This document shows, piece after piece, positions 9,286-17,628 of a DNA stretch of 64,000 nt (position 1 is its first letter; every line of letters begins with the position of its first letter). The notes beneath the pieces were generated by a model. It was not told the DNA's origin and searched no databases. It was given only the letters and a program-made list of their open reading frames with translations. Source of the stretch: Pseudomonadales bacterium (GTDB taxonomy: Bacteria; Pseudomonadota; Gammaproteobacteria; Pseudomonadales; Azotimanducaceae). The translations under genes were made by a program, and so were the position numbers. The stretch is taken from contig JACKNX010000007.1 of the NCBI GenBank assembly GCA_024234635.1, forward strand, positions 62,001 to 126,000, written 5' to 3'.

Positions 9286-10743
9286 ATGCCTGGCAGTCGC
9301 AGCTCCAATTCGTGGTCCCCGGTCCGACGTTCCCTCCTGCTCTGCCTGCTTGGCATCGGCATGGCCGCCTGCGGCGGGGGCGGCGGTGGCGGCAGCACGA
9401 CCCGGCCTCCTGATCCGACCTTCGATCAAGGCGTGTTCGGCTTCATCAGCACGATCGTCGATGCGCCGACGCTGGCGGTTACGCTGTTCAGTTCCACCTC
9501 CGGAGGCAGCTCCCTTACCCTGCCCTACGGTCTCGGCTCGCTTTCCGTGCAGACGGTCGCCGGCTTTGATGTCGATATTCTGTACGCCGACGCCAACAAT
9601 GAAACACAGCACCTGTTGCAGCGCTCGGGCACTGACAATATCAAGCTGTTCCGGGACGATGAGAAAATTGTCTGGTTGAGTGGGACGCTGGCCAATCCCG
9701 TAGTGCAGATCATCGAGAACGACGAATACCTTTACGGCGTCGACCTCACCGCAAACCCGGACAACCAGCCGCAGGTGCAGTTTTTCAACGGCGTCACCGG
9801 TCAGGGACAGCTGGATATCTACCTGACGGCGGGCGCCGCTGATCTTGCCGGCGCAACGCCCCTGGCGACACTGGCGGAAAGCGCCTTCTCACCAGTCATC
9901 GACGTGGACGCCTCGACCGATTACCGACTACGGGCCACACCTGCCGGCGACAAGACCACCGTGCTCTACGACTCGGGCACCTTCGGCCTGGCGAGCAACA
10001 CCCGGACCAGCATATTCGCGATCAACTACTTCGGTCCCGGAGCGAACGCCGTGACGATGCGGCCGCTGCGGCGCGGGGCCGTCGTAACCTTTGCCAACGA
10101 AGTCGCGCCGGCGCAGTTTCGCGTGCGCAACGTCCTGGCAGACCTCGACGCCATCGACGTACACGTCGGCACACCGGGAACGACGCCCGTTATCAGCGCC
10201 CTGCCGTTCGAAGGTGTCAGCGCCTACATCGATGGCACCGCGGGCGACCAGGAAATCAACGTCACCCAGGAAGGCATTACCGACCCTGTCGCCCTGCAGC
10301 GAACCGTCACTCTCGCACCGGGTTTCGTGCAGACCATTTTCGTGGGCGGCCTCTTCACGGACGGTGCACAGAGCGATGCCAGAAACGTCGTGGGCAACGC
10401 CGGCGTGGAAGACCGGCGCCCGATCGCCGGCCTGGTACGAATCGAGATGTTCCAGGGCTCTGTCGCCGCCGGCAGCAAAGACATACATTTTCTGGATCCG
10501 GGCGAGGACATTGCCGGCAACCAGCAGAGGGTCTCGTTGGCACTGGGCGGAGTGGCCAGCGTCGAGCTGCCACCTGGCGACTACGATCTGGCCGTCACCA
10601 ATCAGGGCGTGACCGACACCATCATTCTCGGGCCGCAACGTTTCTCCGTAGCGGCTGGCAACTATTACACGGTACTGCTCGAAGACGCGGCTGGCGGTGG
10701 CTCGCCCTTCAGCGCGCTGATACAGGCGACGCCGCTGAACTGA
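9286..10743 (+). CDS. DUF4397-type surface or periplasmic lipoprotein
   Basis: This 485-residue protein has a lipoprotein signal: basic start, hydrophobic LLLCLLGIGMAAC with the acylated cysteine at residue 29, then a run of seven glycines typical of a flexible tether. The rest is beta-rich repeats (VDAPTLAVTLFSS, GFDVDILYAD, GQLDIYLTAG, DAIDVHVGTPGT, LPPGDYDLAVTNQG) resembling DUF4397 modules, probably four or five in a row. The function of DUF4397 is not established. I chose the ATG at 9286 because it gives the signal peptide; the frame is open further upstream through repeat copy B. The HIT gene follows 22 bases downstream. Confidence 0.8.
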   Translation: MPGSRSSNSWSPVRRSLLLCLLGIGMAACGGGGGGGSTTRPPDPTFDQGVFGFISTIVDAPTLAVTLFSSTSGGSSLTLPYGLGSLSVQTVAGFDVDILYADANNETQHLLQRSGTDNIKLFRDDEKIVWLSGTLANPVVQIIENDEYLYGVDLTANPDNQPQVQFFNGVTGQGQLDIYLTAGAADLAGATPLATLAESAFSPVIDVDASTDYRLRATPAGDKTTVLYDSGTFGLASNTRTSIFAINYFGPGANAVTMRPLRRGAVVTFANEVAPAQFRVRNVLADLDAIDVHVGTPGTTPVISALPFEGVSAYIDGTAGDQEINVTQEGITDPVALQRTVTLAPGFVQTIFVGGLFTDGAQSDARNVVGNAGVEDRRPIAGLVRIEMFQGSVAAGSKDIHFLDPGEDIAGNQQRVSLALGGVASVELPPGDYDLAVTNQGVTDTIILGPQRFSVAAGNYYTVLLEDAAGGGSPFSALIQATPLN

Positions 10744-10765
10744 TCCGGCCGCCGGCGCAACGACG

Positions 10766-11194
10766 ATGGCACTGATTGCCGAACGGGTGTCCTTGGCCAG
10801 AGCCGGGCGCAATGACAAAGTGATACACCGCATGTCATCCGGCTGGGCCGTGATCGGCGACGTACAGTTCCTTCCGGGTTACTGTCTGCTCCTGGCGGAC
10901 CCCGTCGTTGCCAGCCTCAACGATCTTGGTGCCGAGGCGCGCCAGCAATTTCTCAGGGACATGACAGCGATCGGCGACGCCATCCTCGCAGCCACGGGCG
11001 CCGAACGGATCAACTACGAAATCCTCGGCAACAGCGAGCCGGAGCTTCACGCGCATGTCTTTGCGCGGTACACGTGGGAAGCCCAGGACCTGCGTCGAAA
11101 ACCCGTCTGGTTCTATGACTGGGAGACCGCACCACCCTACTCCCCGCAGGCACATGGCGTGCTGAAGGCACGGTTGCGCGAACTGCTGTCCTAA
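10766..11194 (+). CDS. HIT-family protein (histidine-triad-like hydrolase)
   Basis: The 142-residue product resembles compact HIT proteins, nucleotide-binding hydrolases. The body (GYCLLLADPVVASLNDL, RINYEILGNSEPELHAHVFARY) matches the family. The triad is HAHVFA: H95 and H97 are present, but the third position is F99 instead of the usual His or Gln. H97 is the expected nucleophile, so activity is possible. The substrate is unknown. The gene probably shares a transcript with the DUF4397 lipoprotein gene. Its stop codon lies inside repeat copy C, so its last residues may have been set by that insertion. Confidence 0.75.
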   Translation: MALIAERVSLARAGRNDKVIHRMSSGWAVIGDVQFLPGYCLLLADPVVASLNDLGAEARQQFLRDMTAIGDAILAATGAERINYEILGNSEPELHAHVFARYTWEAQDLRRKPVWFYDWETAPPYSPQAHGVLKARLRELLS

Positions 11195-11252
11195 CAGCTG
11201 GCCACGTTGCGATTGCCAGCGCTGTCGCGCATGGAACTGAAGTTCCATGAGA
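11190..11252 (+). repeat. Short dispersed repeat unit, copy C
   Basis: It is nearly identical to copy A, starting CCTAACAGCTGGCCACG. The TAA of this shared sequence is the stop codon of the HIT gene. It sits between the convergent HIT and mscK genes, where its hairpins could act as a transcript end. Confidence 0.8.
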
Positions 11253-11376
11253 GGATGCTGAAAAAGTCCATCCCGGACTTGTTTCAGCAGTCGTCGGCTT
11301 CGCCGACTTGCGCCAAATGCAGCGTTTTCCGCTGCATTTTCGGGCCAGCCGTCCCTGGCTGGCATACCAGGCTGCT
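11253..11376 (+). mobile_element. MITE-like element, copy C (right end truncated)
   Basis: The left terminal repeat is GGATGCTGAAAAAG. The interior is almost the same as copy A, with the same three hairpins. The right end breaks off at GGCTGCT, two bases before the mscK stop codon at 11379, so the outer half of the right inverted repeat is missing. It is presumably immobile. Confidence 0.75.
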
Positions 11377-11378
11377 AA

Positions 11379-14300
11379 CTACGCCGACGCCGCGCCACCT
11401 TCGCCGGTGCCGCGTATGTGCACGTCGAGCTGCGGGTAGGCGATACCGATGCCATGCTCCGCGAACAGCGCGGCGATACGCGTGTTCAGCGCATCCTGCA
11501 CCATCAGCCGGTCCTCGATGGTGGCGACGAACACGCGCAGTTCGAAATCCAGCGAACTGGCGCCAAAACTCAGGAACCAGGACTTCGGCGCCGGATCGGC
11601 GACCACCCTCGGATGCTCCTGCGCCACCTGCATGAGCAGCCTGTGTACCAGATCGGTGTCCGATCCGTAGTCCACACCCACCTGTATGACTACCCGGGTC
11701 ATGGCATTGCTGAGCGTCCAGTTGATGAGCTGCCCCGTGATGAAGGTTCGATTGGGAACGAAGATTTCCTTGTTATCAAAGTCCAGTATCGTGGTCGCTC
11801 GCGTGCGAATACGTGTCACGGTTCCGGACAGGTTATCCACTGTGACAATGTCACCAACGCGAAACGGCCGCTCGAACAGAAGGATCAGTCCCGAAACAAA
11901 ATTGGCGAAAATTTCCTGCAGCCCGAAGCCAAGACCGACCGACAGCGCCGCCGCCAGCCATTGCAGCTGTGACCAGCGCATGCCGAGCACGGACAGGCCA
12001 ACCAGCGTACCCGCGATGACAATCGCGTAGCGCAGGATGCTGGTGATCGCATACCTCGACGCTGCATCGATACGCGTGCGCGACAGAAGACCGATTTCAA
12101 CCAGACCCGGGAGGTTGCGCGCACCAACCACCGTGATGACCAGCACGAACAACCCGGTCAGCAGATCCATCAGCGTAACCGCCCGCTGCAGCACGTCCCC
12201 GGACTCCACGGTTTCCGAGAAATGCCACAGCGTCGTCTCGTCCAGCCGGGCAATGGCGGGCAGAACATCCGCCCAGACGAAGATGAGTGCCGACACCGCC
12301 AGCAGAATTCGCAGCGCGCGCAACAGCCGCCCGGTCTGCGCGTTGACCTGCTCCAGCGTCACTTCCGGTTCCGTGGCGCGGGACTCGCCGGTTGCCTGCT
12401 CCTGCTGTTCGAGCAAACGCTTGTAGGCCAGACGCCGTTCACCCAGCAGGAACCAGCGGGCAATCAGCCCGGCCAGCAGGGCAATGACGGTACAGGCAAC
12501 AAACGAGTCCAGCATCGCACCCAGCAGAATCCCCGCTGAGTGAACGAAACCGGTCAGCGCCAGCAGCACGATGCCGAGGGATATTGCCGTGGCCAGCACA
12601 CGCGTTCCCTTGCGCAGAAGCGACGGTTCGACATCAACCCCCCGCACGACCCACAGCCGGCCAGGGGCCAGCAGGTTCCAGGCGGCCCAGGCAAGGGTAA
12701 CGCCGGCCACCAGGATGGCCAGTCTGGCGGTGACATCCGCACTCAGATCCTGACCGCGCACCATGCCCAGCACGTACAGGAAGTACAACACGAGCACCAG
12801 CGGCGCCGACCATTTCAAGCCTGTTCGCAGCGTCTGCCGGCGCGCGGCGAGCCAGCGGAAATGGGCGTGCCCCAGCCCACGCTCGATAGCAATCCAGTAG
12901 ACCAGCCGCGCCGCGTAGAGTGGCAGGCTGACGTCCGTCAAAGCATGTCCCAGGGAGTCGCTGAAATAGCCCGCGCTCCCGACACTCTGGAGAAGCCGTC
13001 CAAGGCAAAAGACGAGGAGCGGTGCCGGTACAGCCGCCACGAGCGTCCATGCCAGCGCCCGTGCCGTTGCCCGATAGCTGTCACGGCGAACCTGTCGCGT
13101 GACCGCCGCTTCCTTGGTTATCGCGTGCGCCGCCCGGGAACGTAGTCCTCCCAGCAGCAGCACCAGGAGGGCACAGCCGCTCCACGTCCAGGGGTGGTTC
13201 ACCACCTGCGCGGCCATGAGCATCAGACTCTGCCGGTAACGGTGGATCGCAAACAGGTCGGCCATGCCGGCGGGAACACGCTTCACCCAATCCCAGTCGA
13301 CCGGGCCGTGACTGCGCACCCAGAGAAGATGACGGTCCAGCAGACGCCGCAGCTCAACGGTACTGGCAAGCCGATCGCTGAGGATATGCTCCTGGCGCTG
13401 CAGGGTCTCGATTCTGCGATTGACCAGTTCACTCAGGTCATCGAGCAACTGCCGATGCGTCTTCACCAGCGTTTGCCACACAGAGAAGGTGTCCGCGGCA
13501 GGCCAGCCCGCGGGGTAGACCAACCGTTGCGGTAACACGAGATCATCGAGGCGCCGCTGCGCGTCGGCGATGGAGATGGCCCGCAGGCGCAAATCACCCA
13601 TTGTGTTGGAGACCGCGTCCAGCTGCCGGGTAATTGCCGTCGGCGAACTGAGGCGTCGACGTTCCGACCACAACCAGCGGCCGATGGCCTCGCTGGCACC
13701 ACCAAGCGCGAGGCGTTTGCGGCTGTCTTCCAGCGACTGCGCGACGTCTGACCGCGCCTGTTCCAGCGCTGGCGTCGCCAGCCTCGTCATCGACAGCGCG
13801 TCCCCATGCTTTGCAAGCTCCTCGGCCAGGTTGTGGTTCTCCACCGCAAGCTGACGCAGGGGTAATGGCGCACTGCCCAGCGCGAGTATCTGCCCCGCCG
13901 CGGCGTCAACACCAGCCTGCAGTTCGGTCGTCGCACGCGTGGCGATACGGGCCTGCAGTTGCACCATGCGTGCGTTGTGCAGCGCTATCTGGGCCCGCAC
14001 CGCTTTCAGGGCCAGCGCCTGAATCTCCTGACGCGCAGCCAGTGTGTCCTGCTCCAGCGTCCGTAACGCCAGTTCCGCAACGATCCGATTGCGTTCGCTG
14101 CCCTGCCTCGCGGAACGTGCATCACGCAGTAAGGCACTCTCATCGAGATCCTCGGTGCCGCTCTGGTCGAGCGTCGCAAGCTGCTGTCGAAGCAACGCCA
14201 CCTCGTCGGTCGAGCGATCAGCCTTCGACAACAGTTCTGCATAAGCATCCGCTTCCTTCTCACTCAGGCGTCCCAGCTCGAACAGCGTCGCCTCTTCCTG

Positions 14301-14675
14301 GGCGTGCACGCGCTCGAGTGTGTCCACGTCAGCGCCGGTGGGTAGGCGTTTCAACCAGTCGGCAACTGCCCGATCGCGATCGATGGCGATCTGCGCATCC
14401 AGCTCCCGGCGGCGCGCCGGCATGCCGGCAAGCTCGGTTCGCAGCCGCTTGGTCTGTTCGACAAGTGCCTGCGCCTGGCGGTCCTCCGCCCTGGCGGTTT
14501 CCAGCAACGCCTGGGCAGCAACCCGATCCGACTCATCCACCACCGGATCGAGCAGTTCGGTCTCAACCGACGCCACCGATACCGCAGCGTTGCCCCAGGA
14601 CCAGGGCAGCATCACCATGCCCGCCAGCAGACACACCCGGATCCGTGACAGCAATACCCGGCGCTGTGCTAGCAA
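11379..14675 (-). CDS. mscK: Large mechanosensitive channel, MscK/KefA type
   Basis: This 1098-residue protein, close to the 1120 of E. coli MscK, should open on membrane tension during osmotic downshock. It has a cleavable signal (RIRVCLLAGMVMLPWSWGNA), then about 450 residues of periplasmic coiled coil rich in Gln, Arg and Glu, then about eight membrane segments. The C-terminal MscS pore and beta domains follow (VGLGFGLQEIFANFVSGLIL, RPFRVGDIV, FVPNRTFITGQLINWTLS). I chose a TTG start at 14673-14675 because AGGAGA lies seven bases upstream and the signal peptide then begins directly. In-frame GTG (14717) and ATG (14711) starts would add a polar tail and lack a ribosome site. Confidence 0.9.
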   Translation of the reverse strand: MLAQRRVLLSRIRVCLLAGMVMLPWSWGNAAVSVASVETELLDPVVDESDRVAAQALLETARAEDRQAQALVEQTKRLRTELAGMPARRRELDAQIAIDRDRAVADWLKRLPTGADVDTLERVHAQEEATLFELGRLSEKEADAYAELLSKADRSTDEVALLRQQLATLDQSGTEDLDESALLRDARSARQGSERNRIVAELALRTLEQDTLAARQEIQALALKAVRAQIALHNARMVQLQARIATRATTELQAGVDAAAGQILALGSAPLPLRQLAVENHNLAEELAKHGDALSMTRLATPALEQARSDVAQSLEDSRKRLALGGASEAIGRWLWSERRRLSSPTAITRQLDAVSNTMGDLRLRAISIADAQRRLDDLVLPQRLVYPAGWPAADTFSVWQTLVKTHRQLLDDLSELVNRRIETLQRQEHILSDRLASTVELRRLLDRHLLWVRSHGPVDWDWVKRVPAGMADLFAIHRYRQSLMLMAAQVVNHPWTWSGCALLVLLLGGLRSRAAHAITKEAAVTRQVRRDSYRATARALAWTLVAAVPAPLLVFCLGRLLQSVGSAGYFSDSLGHALTDVSLPLYAARLVYWIAIERGLGHAHFRWLAARRQTLRTGLKWSAPLVLVLYFLYVLGMVRGQDLSADVTARLAILVAGVTLAWAAWNLLAPGRLWVVRGVDVEPSLLRKGTRVLATAISLGIVLLALTGFVHSAGILLGAMLDSFVACTVIALLAGLIARWFLLGERRLAYKRLLEQQEQATGESRATEPEVTLEQVNAQTGRLLRALRILLAVSALIFVWADVLPAIARLDETTLWHFSETVESGDVLQRAVTLMDLLTGLFVLVITVVGARNLPGLVEIGLLSRTRIDAASRYAITSILRYAIVIAGTLVGLSVLGMRWSQLQWLAAALSVGLGFGLQEIFANFVSGLILLFERPFRVGDIVTVDNLSGTVTRIRTRATTILDFDNKEIFVPNRTFITGQLINWTLSNAMTRVVIQVGVDYGSDTDLVHRLLMQVAQEHPRVVADPAPKSWFLSFGASSLDFELRVFVATIEDRLMVQDALNTRIAALFAEHGIGIAYPQLDVHIRGTGEGGAASA

Positions 14676-14760
14676 GAGATCTTCTCCTGTTGATTGCAGG
14701 TCCAACGCCATTGGCACGATGCGTCGCCGTGAATGTTCAGCGATGGCACCTGATCATGCC

Positions 14761-15636
14761 TCATGCGCCCGCCAGCCATTGCGACGGCGGCGCGTACCAG
14801 TAGCTGCCCGTTTCCGGCACGGAATAATCCAGCAACCGGTCGCGAATCCCGTCCGTCGATTGTCCTGTCATGCTGCGCAACAAGGTATCGAACCGCTGCA
14901 CATCGCAGCTGAAGGCAAGGAAGTACAACCCGTGCGTGCGACTGTCACCCCAGGGAACGGATCGGCGCCAGATCTTCTGTGCGACACCATCCCGCGAGAT
15001 GTCGGTGCGGGCAACATGTGCATCCGGGGGCATACGTTCTGCATCGAACTCCACCGCATCCTGCTTGGTGCGTCCGATCACCCGCTCCTGGTCAGCAACC
15101 GGCAGCGCCGCGAAAGCATCCAGCCGGTGACGCCATCGCTGGCCCATGACAAACGATCCACCGGCTCCGGGACTGCCTGACGGAACACATGCGGCTTGTC
15201 TGGCCGCGTCCCCCTCGGGATTGCCTATCCCGTCCACAAAGCCGGTGAGATCGCGGGAATCGTGATAGACGAACGCGGGCTGCTCCAGCACCAGTTCAAA
15301 TTCGCCCGACAGAGCGGCGATCATCTGCCGCGCCGCGTCAAAAATGTCGCTGCGGTGCGCGGCCTGCAGCCACACGAACAGATCCGATTGCGTGCCGGGC
15401 ATCGCATCCGGCAGCCCGAAGGCCGGAAGCGGAACATGCATCGCCAGTCGCCGGAGCAGCGTCGGTCCGAACGCCACGACAACCGCCACCGCTGGTGGCG
15501 CGCTGTTACACGCTGTCCGGATGACACGTCCCGCGCTCTCTGTCCCGGTTGGCGACAGGCGGAACTCGAGAAACGCATGTTGACGGGCGGATTTGTCGAA
15601 AATGGCGGCTTGCGGTGTGTGCATTCTGGTATCCAT
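14761..15636 (-). CDS. Dyp-type heme peroxidase
   Basis: The 291-residue product belongs to the dye-decolorizing peroxidases. It has the family motif GFVDGIGNP (catalytic Asp at D135) and a likely proximal heme histidine at H207 (DAHVARTDIS), followed by RRSVPWGD. There is no signal peptide, so it is probably cytosolic, and no encapsulin gene lies nearby. I chose the ATG at 15636; a second ATG at 15624 is also possible and neither has a good ribosome site. The gene is 85 bases upstream of mscK on the same strand and diverges from the DAHP synthase leader. Confidence 0.88.
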   Translation of the reverse strand: MDTRMHTPQAAIFDKSARQHAFLEFRLSPTGTESAGRVIRTACNSAPPAVAVVVAFGPTLLRRLAMHVPLPAFGLPDAMPGTQSDLFVWLQAAHRSDIFDAARQMIAALSGEFELVLEQPAFVYHDSRDLTGFVDGIGNPEGDAARQAACVPSGSPGAGGSFVMGQRWRHRLDAFAALPVADQERVIGRTKQDAVEFDAERMPPDAHVARTDISRDGVAQKIWRRSVPWGDSRTHGLYFLAFSCDVQRFDTLLRSMTGQSTDGIRDRLLDYSVPETGSYWYAPPSQWLAGA

Positions 15637-15703
15637 TCCGGTCCGGGGCCCATTATGACAGCGGCCCGCCGCCATACGCGCCCCCATGAGCGCGCGCAGC
15701 CAC

Positions 15704-15731
15704 TTGTCATACGCCGCGCGATGCGTACACT
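15704..15731 (+). promoter_or_regulatory. Likely sigma-70 promoter for the DAHP synthase leader
   Basis: TTGTCA (15704-15709) and TACACT (15726-15731) are 16 bases apart, a good sigma-70-like pair. The expected start site is near 15738, only about two bases before the leader ATG at 15740. That would make the leader mRNA nearly leaderless and fits the absence of a Shine-Dalgarno site there. Confidence 0.45.
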
Positions 15732-15739
15732 TCCCGGCC

Positions 15740-15799
15740 ATGCAGACAAATCCCTTGAGCAACGGCTTTCAGTTTTTTGGTTACTGGCGCGTGACCTGA
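15740..15799 (+). CDS. Aromatic-rich leader peptide of the DAHP synthase gene
   Basis: This is a 19-codon frame, MQTNPLSNGFQFFGYWRVT. Residues 10-16 contain three Phe, one Tyr and one Trp, the three end products that control DAHP synthase. The stop codon lies about 50 bases before a strong intrinsic terminator and 167 bases before the synthase start. Amino-acid operon leaders work by ribosome stalling at such codons when charged tRNA is short, which lets the terminator be bypassed. No ribosome site is visible; initiation may be leaderless. I inferred this gene from composition and position; I did not recognise it as a catalogued leader. Confidence 0.7.
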   Translation: MQTNPLSNGFQFFGYWRVT

Positions 15800-15848
15800 C
15801 GCCCCTTTGCCTGTTGTTTGCGAAGGTGGCCCGCTGAAGCTGCCTTCG
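15779..15848 (+). promoter_or_regulatory. Leader RNA hairpins upstream of the attenuator
   Basis: Two hairpins precede the terminator. GGTTAC (15779-15784) pairs with GTGACC (15791-15796) across the Tyr-Trp codons of the leader, with one G-U pair. CGAAGGTGGC (15821-15830) pairs with GCTGCCTTCG (15839-15848) as a ten-base stem with two G-U pairs and an eight-base loop. These are plausible pause and switch elements. I could not define an unambiguous antiterminator by eye. Confidence 0.5.
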
Positions 15849-15851
15849 AGG

Positions 15852-15891
15852 AAACCCCGTACGGCAGCCAGCCGACGGGGTTTTTCTTTTT
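15852..15891 (+). terminator. Intrinsic terminator/attenuator before DAHP synthase
   Basis: AAACCCCGT (15852-15860) pairs with ACGGGGTTT (15875-15883), followed by a run of Ts broken by a single C up to 15891. This is a textbook Rho-independent terminator placed inside the leader region and before the gene it would silence. That position argues for attenuation and not for ending an upstream gene, since the upstream gene points the other way. Confidence 0.85.
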
Positions 15892-15965
15892 ATCTGGGCG
15901 GCAAATCTGTCCGCTCGCCGCAGCGCTGCCGGCGGCGACCGGGCACACCCGATCGGGAGACGACG

Positions 15966-17030
15966 ATGCGTGATCTGGAGAATATCAACGTGACCTGCCA
16001 GCAAAGCCTGATATCACCCGAACATCTGAAACGGGATCTCCCTGTTCCCGAGGATCTACACCAGCGGCTCGCCGCTGACCGCGAGACCGTGGCGGCCGTC
16101 ATCCGCGGCGAAGATCCGCGGCTGCTTGTGGTCACCGGGCCGTGTTCGATCCATGACGCCCACGCAGCCCTGGAGTACGCCGACCGGCTTGCCGGCCTGG
16201 CACAGGAACTCGACGACGATCTCGTACTCGTCATGCGGACCTACTTCGAAAAACCTCGCACCACGGTTGGCTGGAAAGGCCTCATAAACGACCCGTACCT
16301 GGACGACAGCTTCCGCATCGACGAGGGACTGCGCATCGCCCGGCAGCTCCTGCTGGATCTTGCTTCCCGCGGCCTGCCGCTCGCTACCGAAGCCCTGGAC
16401 CCGATCTCACCGCAGTACCTGCACGATCTCATTGCCTGGTCTGCCATCGGCGCGCGTACCACGGAATCGCAGACGCATCGCGAAATGGCTTCCGGGCTTT
16501 CGAGCGCCGTGGGCTTCAAGAATGGCACGGACGGTTCCCTGGAAACGGCGATCAATGCCCTGCGCAGCGTCGCCGCACCGCATCGGTTCCTTGGCATCAA
16601 CTCCGCCGGTCAGGTCAGCGTGGTGCACACGCGGGGCAATCCCAATGCGCACATCGTGCTGCGGGGCGGCAGCTCGGGACCCAACTACGACGTGACCAGC
16701 GTGGCCCGCTGCGAGTCGCAGATGCGTGCCGCGGGCTTGCACGCTGCCATCATGGTCGATTGCAGCCATGCAAATTCAGCAAAGGACCACACGCGCCAGA
16801 TTGCCGTGGCCAGGGATGTCGCGGCTCAGATCGAGGCGGGAAATCGATCAATCATCGGCGTGATGCTGGAAAGCCATCTGCATGAGGGCAACCAGCCAAT
16901 TGGCGACGGTCGTAACCTGCGCTACGGGGTATCTGTGACCGACGCCTGCATCGACTGGGAGTCGACCGCCGGCCTGCTGCGCGAGCTGGCCGGCCGCACC
17001 CGTTCGCGGCGGCTGGCACGCGTTGCGTGA
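15966..17030 (+). CDS. 3-deoxy-7-phosphoheptulonate (DAHP) synthase, class I
   Basis: This enzyme condenses phosphoenolpyruvate and erythrose 4-phosphate in the first step of aromatic amino acid synthesis. The 354-residue protein is full length for the AroF/AroG/AroH family. It shows VTGPCSIHD, MRTYFEKPRTTVGWKGL, GARTTESQTHREMASGLS, GFKNGTDG, RGGSSGPNY and MVDCSHANS. The start is the ATG at 15966, preceded by GGGAGA. The upstream leader encodes Phe, Tyr and Trp, which suggests control by aromatic amino acid supply. Which feedback inhibitor the enzyme itself senses cannot be told, so I give no paralogue symbol. Confidence 0.95.
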   Translation: MRDLENINVTCQQSLISPEHLKRDLPVPEDLHQRLAADRETVAAVIRGEDPRLLVVTGPCSIHDAHAALEYADRLAGLAQELDDDLVLVMRTYFEKPRTTVGWKGLINDPYLDDSFRIDEGLRIARQLLLDLASRGLPLATEALDPISPQYLHDLIAWSAIGARTTESQTHREMASGLSSAVGFKNGTDGSLETAINALRSVAAPHRFLGINSAGQVSVVHTRGNPNAHIVLRGGSSGPNYDVTSVARCESQMRAAGLHAAIMVDCSHANSAKDHTRQIAVARDVAAQIEAGNRSIIGVMLESHLHEGNQPIGDGRNLRYGVSVTDACIDWESTAGLLRELAGRTRSRRLARVA

Positions 17031-17040
17031 CTACACCGGC

Positions 17041-17628
17041 TCAGCGGTAGTAGGCGTGTTCCGTATCTGAATGGTCGGTGACATCCCGTACACCGGCGAG
17101 TTCGGGGATCTGGCTCATCAATGTGCCTTCGACACCGTGCTTGAGCGTAACGTCCACCGCTGAACAGCCCTGGCAACCGCCTCCGAACTGCAATACCGCG
17201 TACATATCGGTAGTGACCTCCATGAGAGTCACCTGACCGCCGTGAGCGGCCAACCCGGGATTGACCTCGTTGTAGAGCACGTAATTGATACGGTCCTCAA
17301 TGGGCGCATCGGGGCCAACCTGTGGCACCCGCGCGTTCGGCGCCTTGATGGTGAGCTGGCCGCCCATGCGATCCTGAGCGTAGTCAACTACTGCGCCTTC
17401 CAGGTATTTGCCGCTGCGACCTTCGAACCAGGCCCGAAAGCCATCATAGTCCACGGGTTGATCACCCTCCTGCTCCTCGCCGGGACGGCAGTAGGCAATA
17501 CAGGTCTCGGCGTGGGGGGTGCCGGGCTGGGATACGAATACCCGTATTCCCGTTCCCTTGTCGTCCTGCTTCGCCAGCAATTCACGCAGGTATCCCTGCG
17601 CGGCCTCGGTGATCTGGATCATGACCAT
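17041..17628 (-). CDS. nfuA: Fe-S cluster carrier protein NfuA
   Basis: NfuA carries Fe-S clusters to apoproteins under oxidative or iron stress. The 195-residue product has the two expected parts: a degenerate A-type (HesB-like) N-terminal domain and a C-terminal Nfu domain with the cluster-binding CQGC (C152, C155). The N-terminal part keeps two cysteines (C43, C47) in ETCIAYCRPG. Its length is close to the 191 residues of E. coli NfuA. It is convergent with the DAHP synthase gene, with only ten bases between the stops. The third codon is also ATG and could be the real start. Confidence 0.95.
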   Translation of the reverse strand: MVMIQITEAAQGYLRELLAKQDDKGTGIRVFVSQPGTPHAETCIAYCRPGEEQEGDQPVDYDGFRAWFEGRSGKYLEGAVVDYAQDRMGGQLTIKAPNARVPQVGPDAPIEDRINYVLYNEVNPGLAAHGGQVTLMEVTTDMYAVLQFGGGCQGCSAVDVTLKHGVEGTLMSQIPELAGVRDVTDHSDTEHAYYR

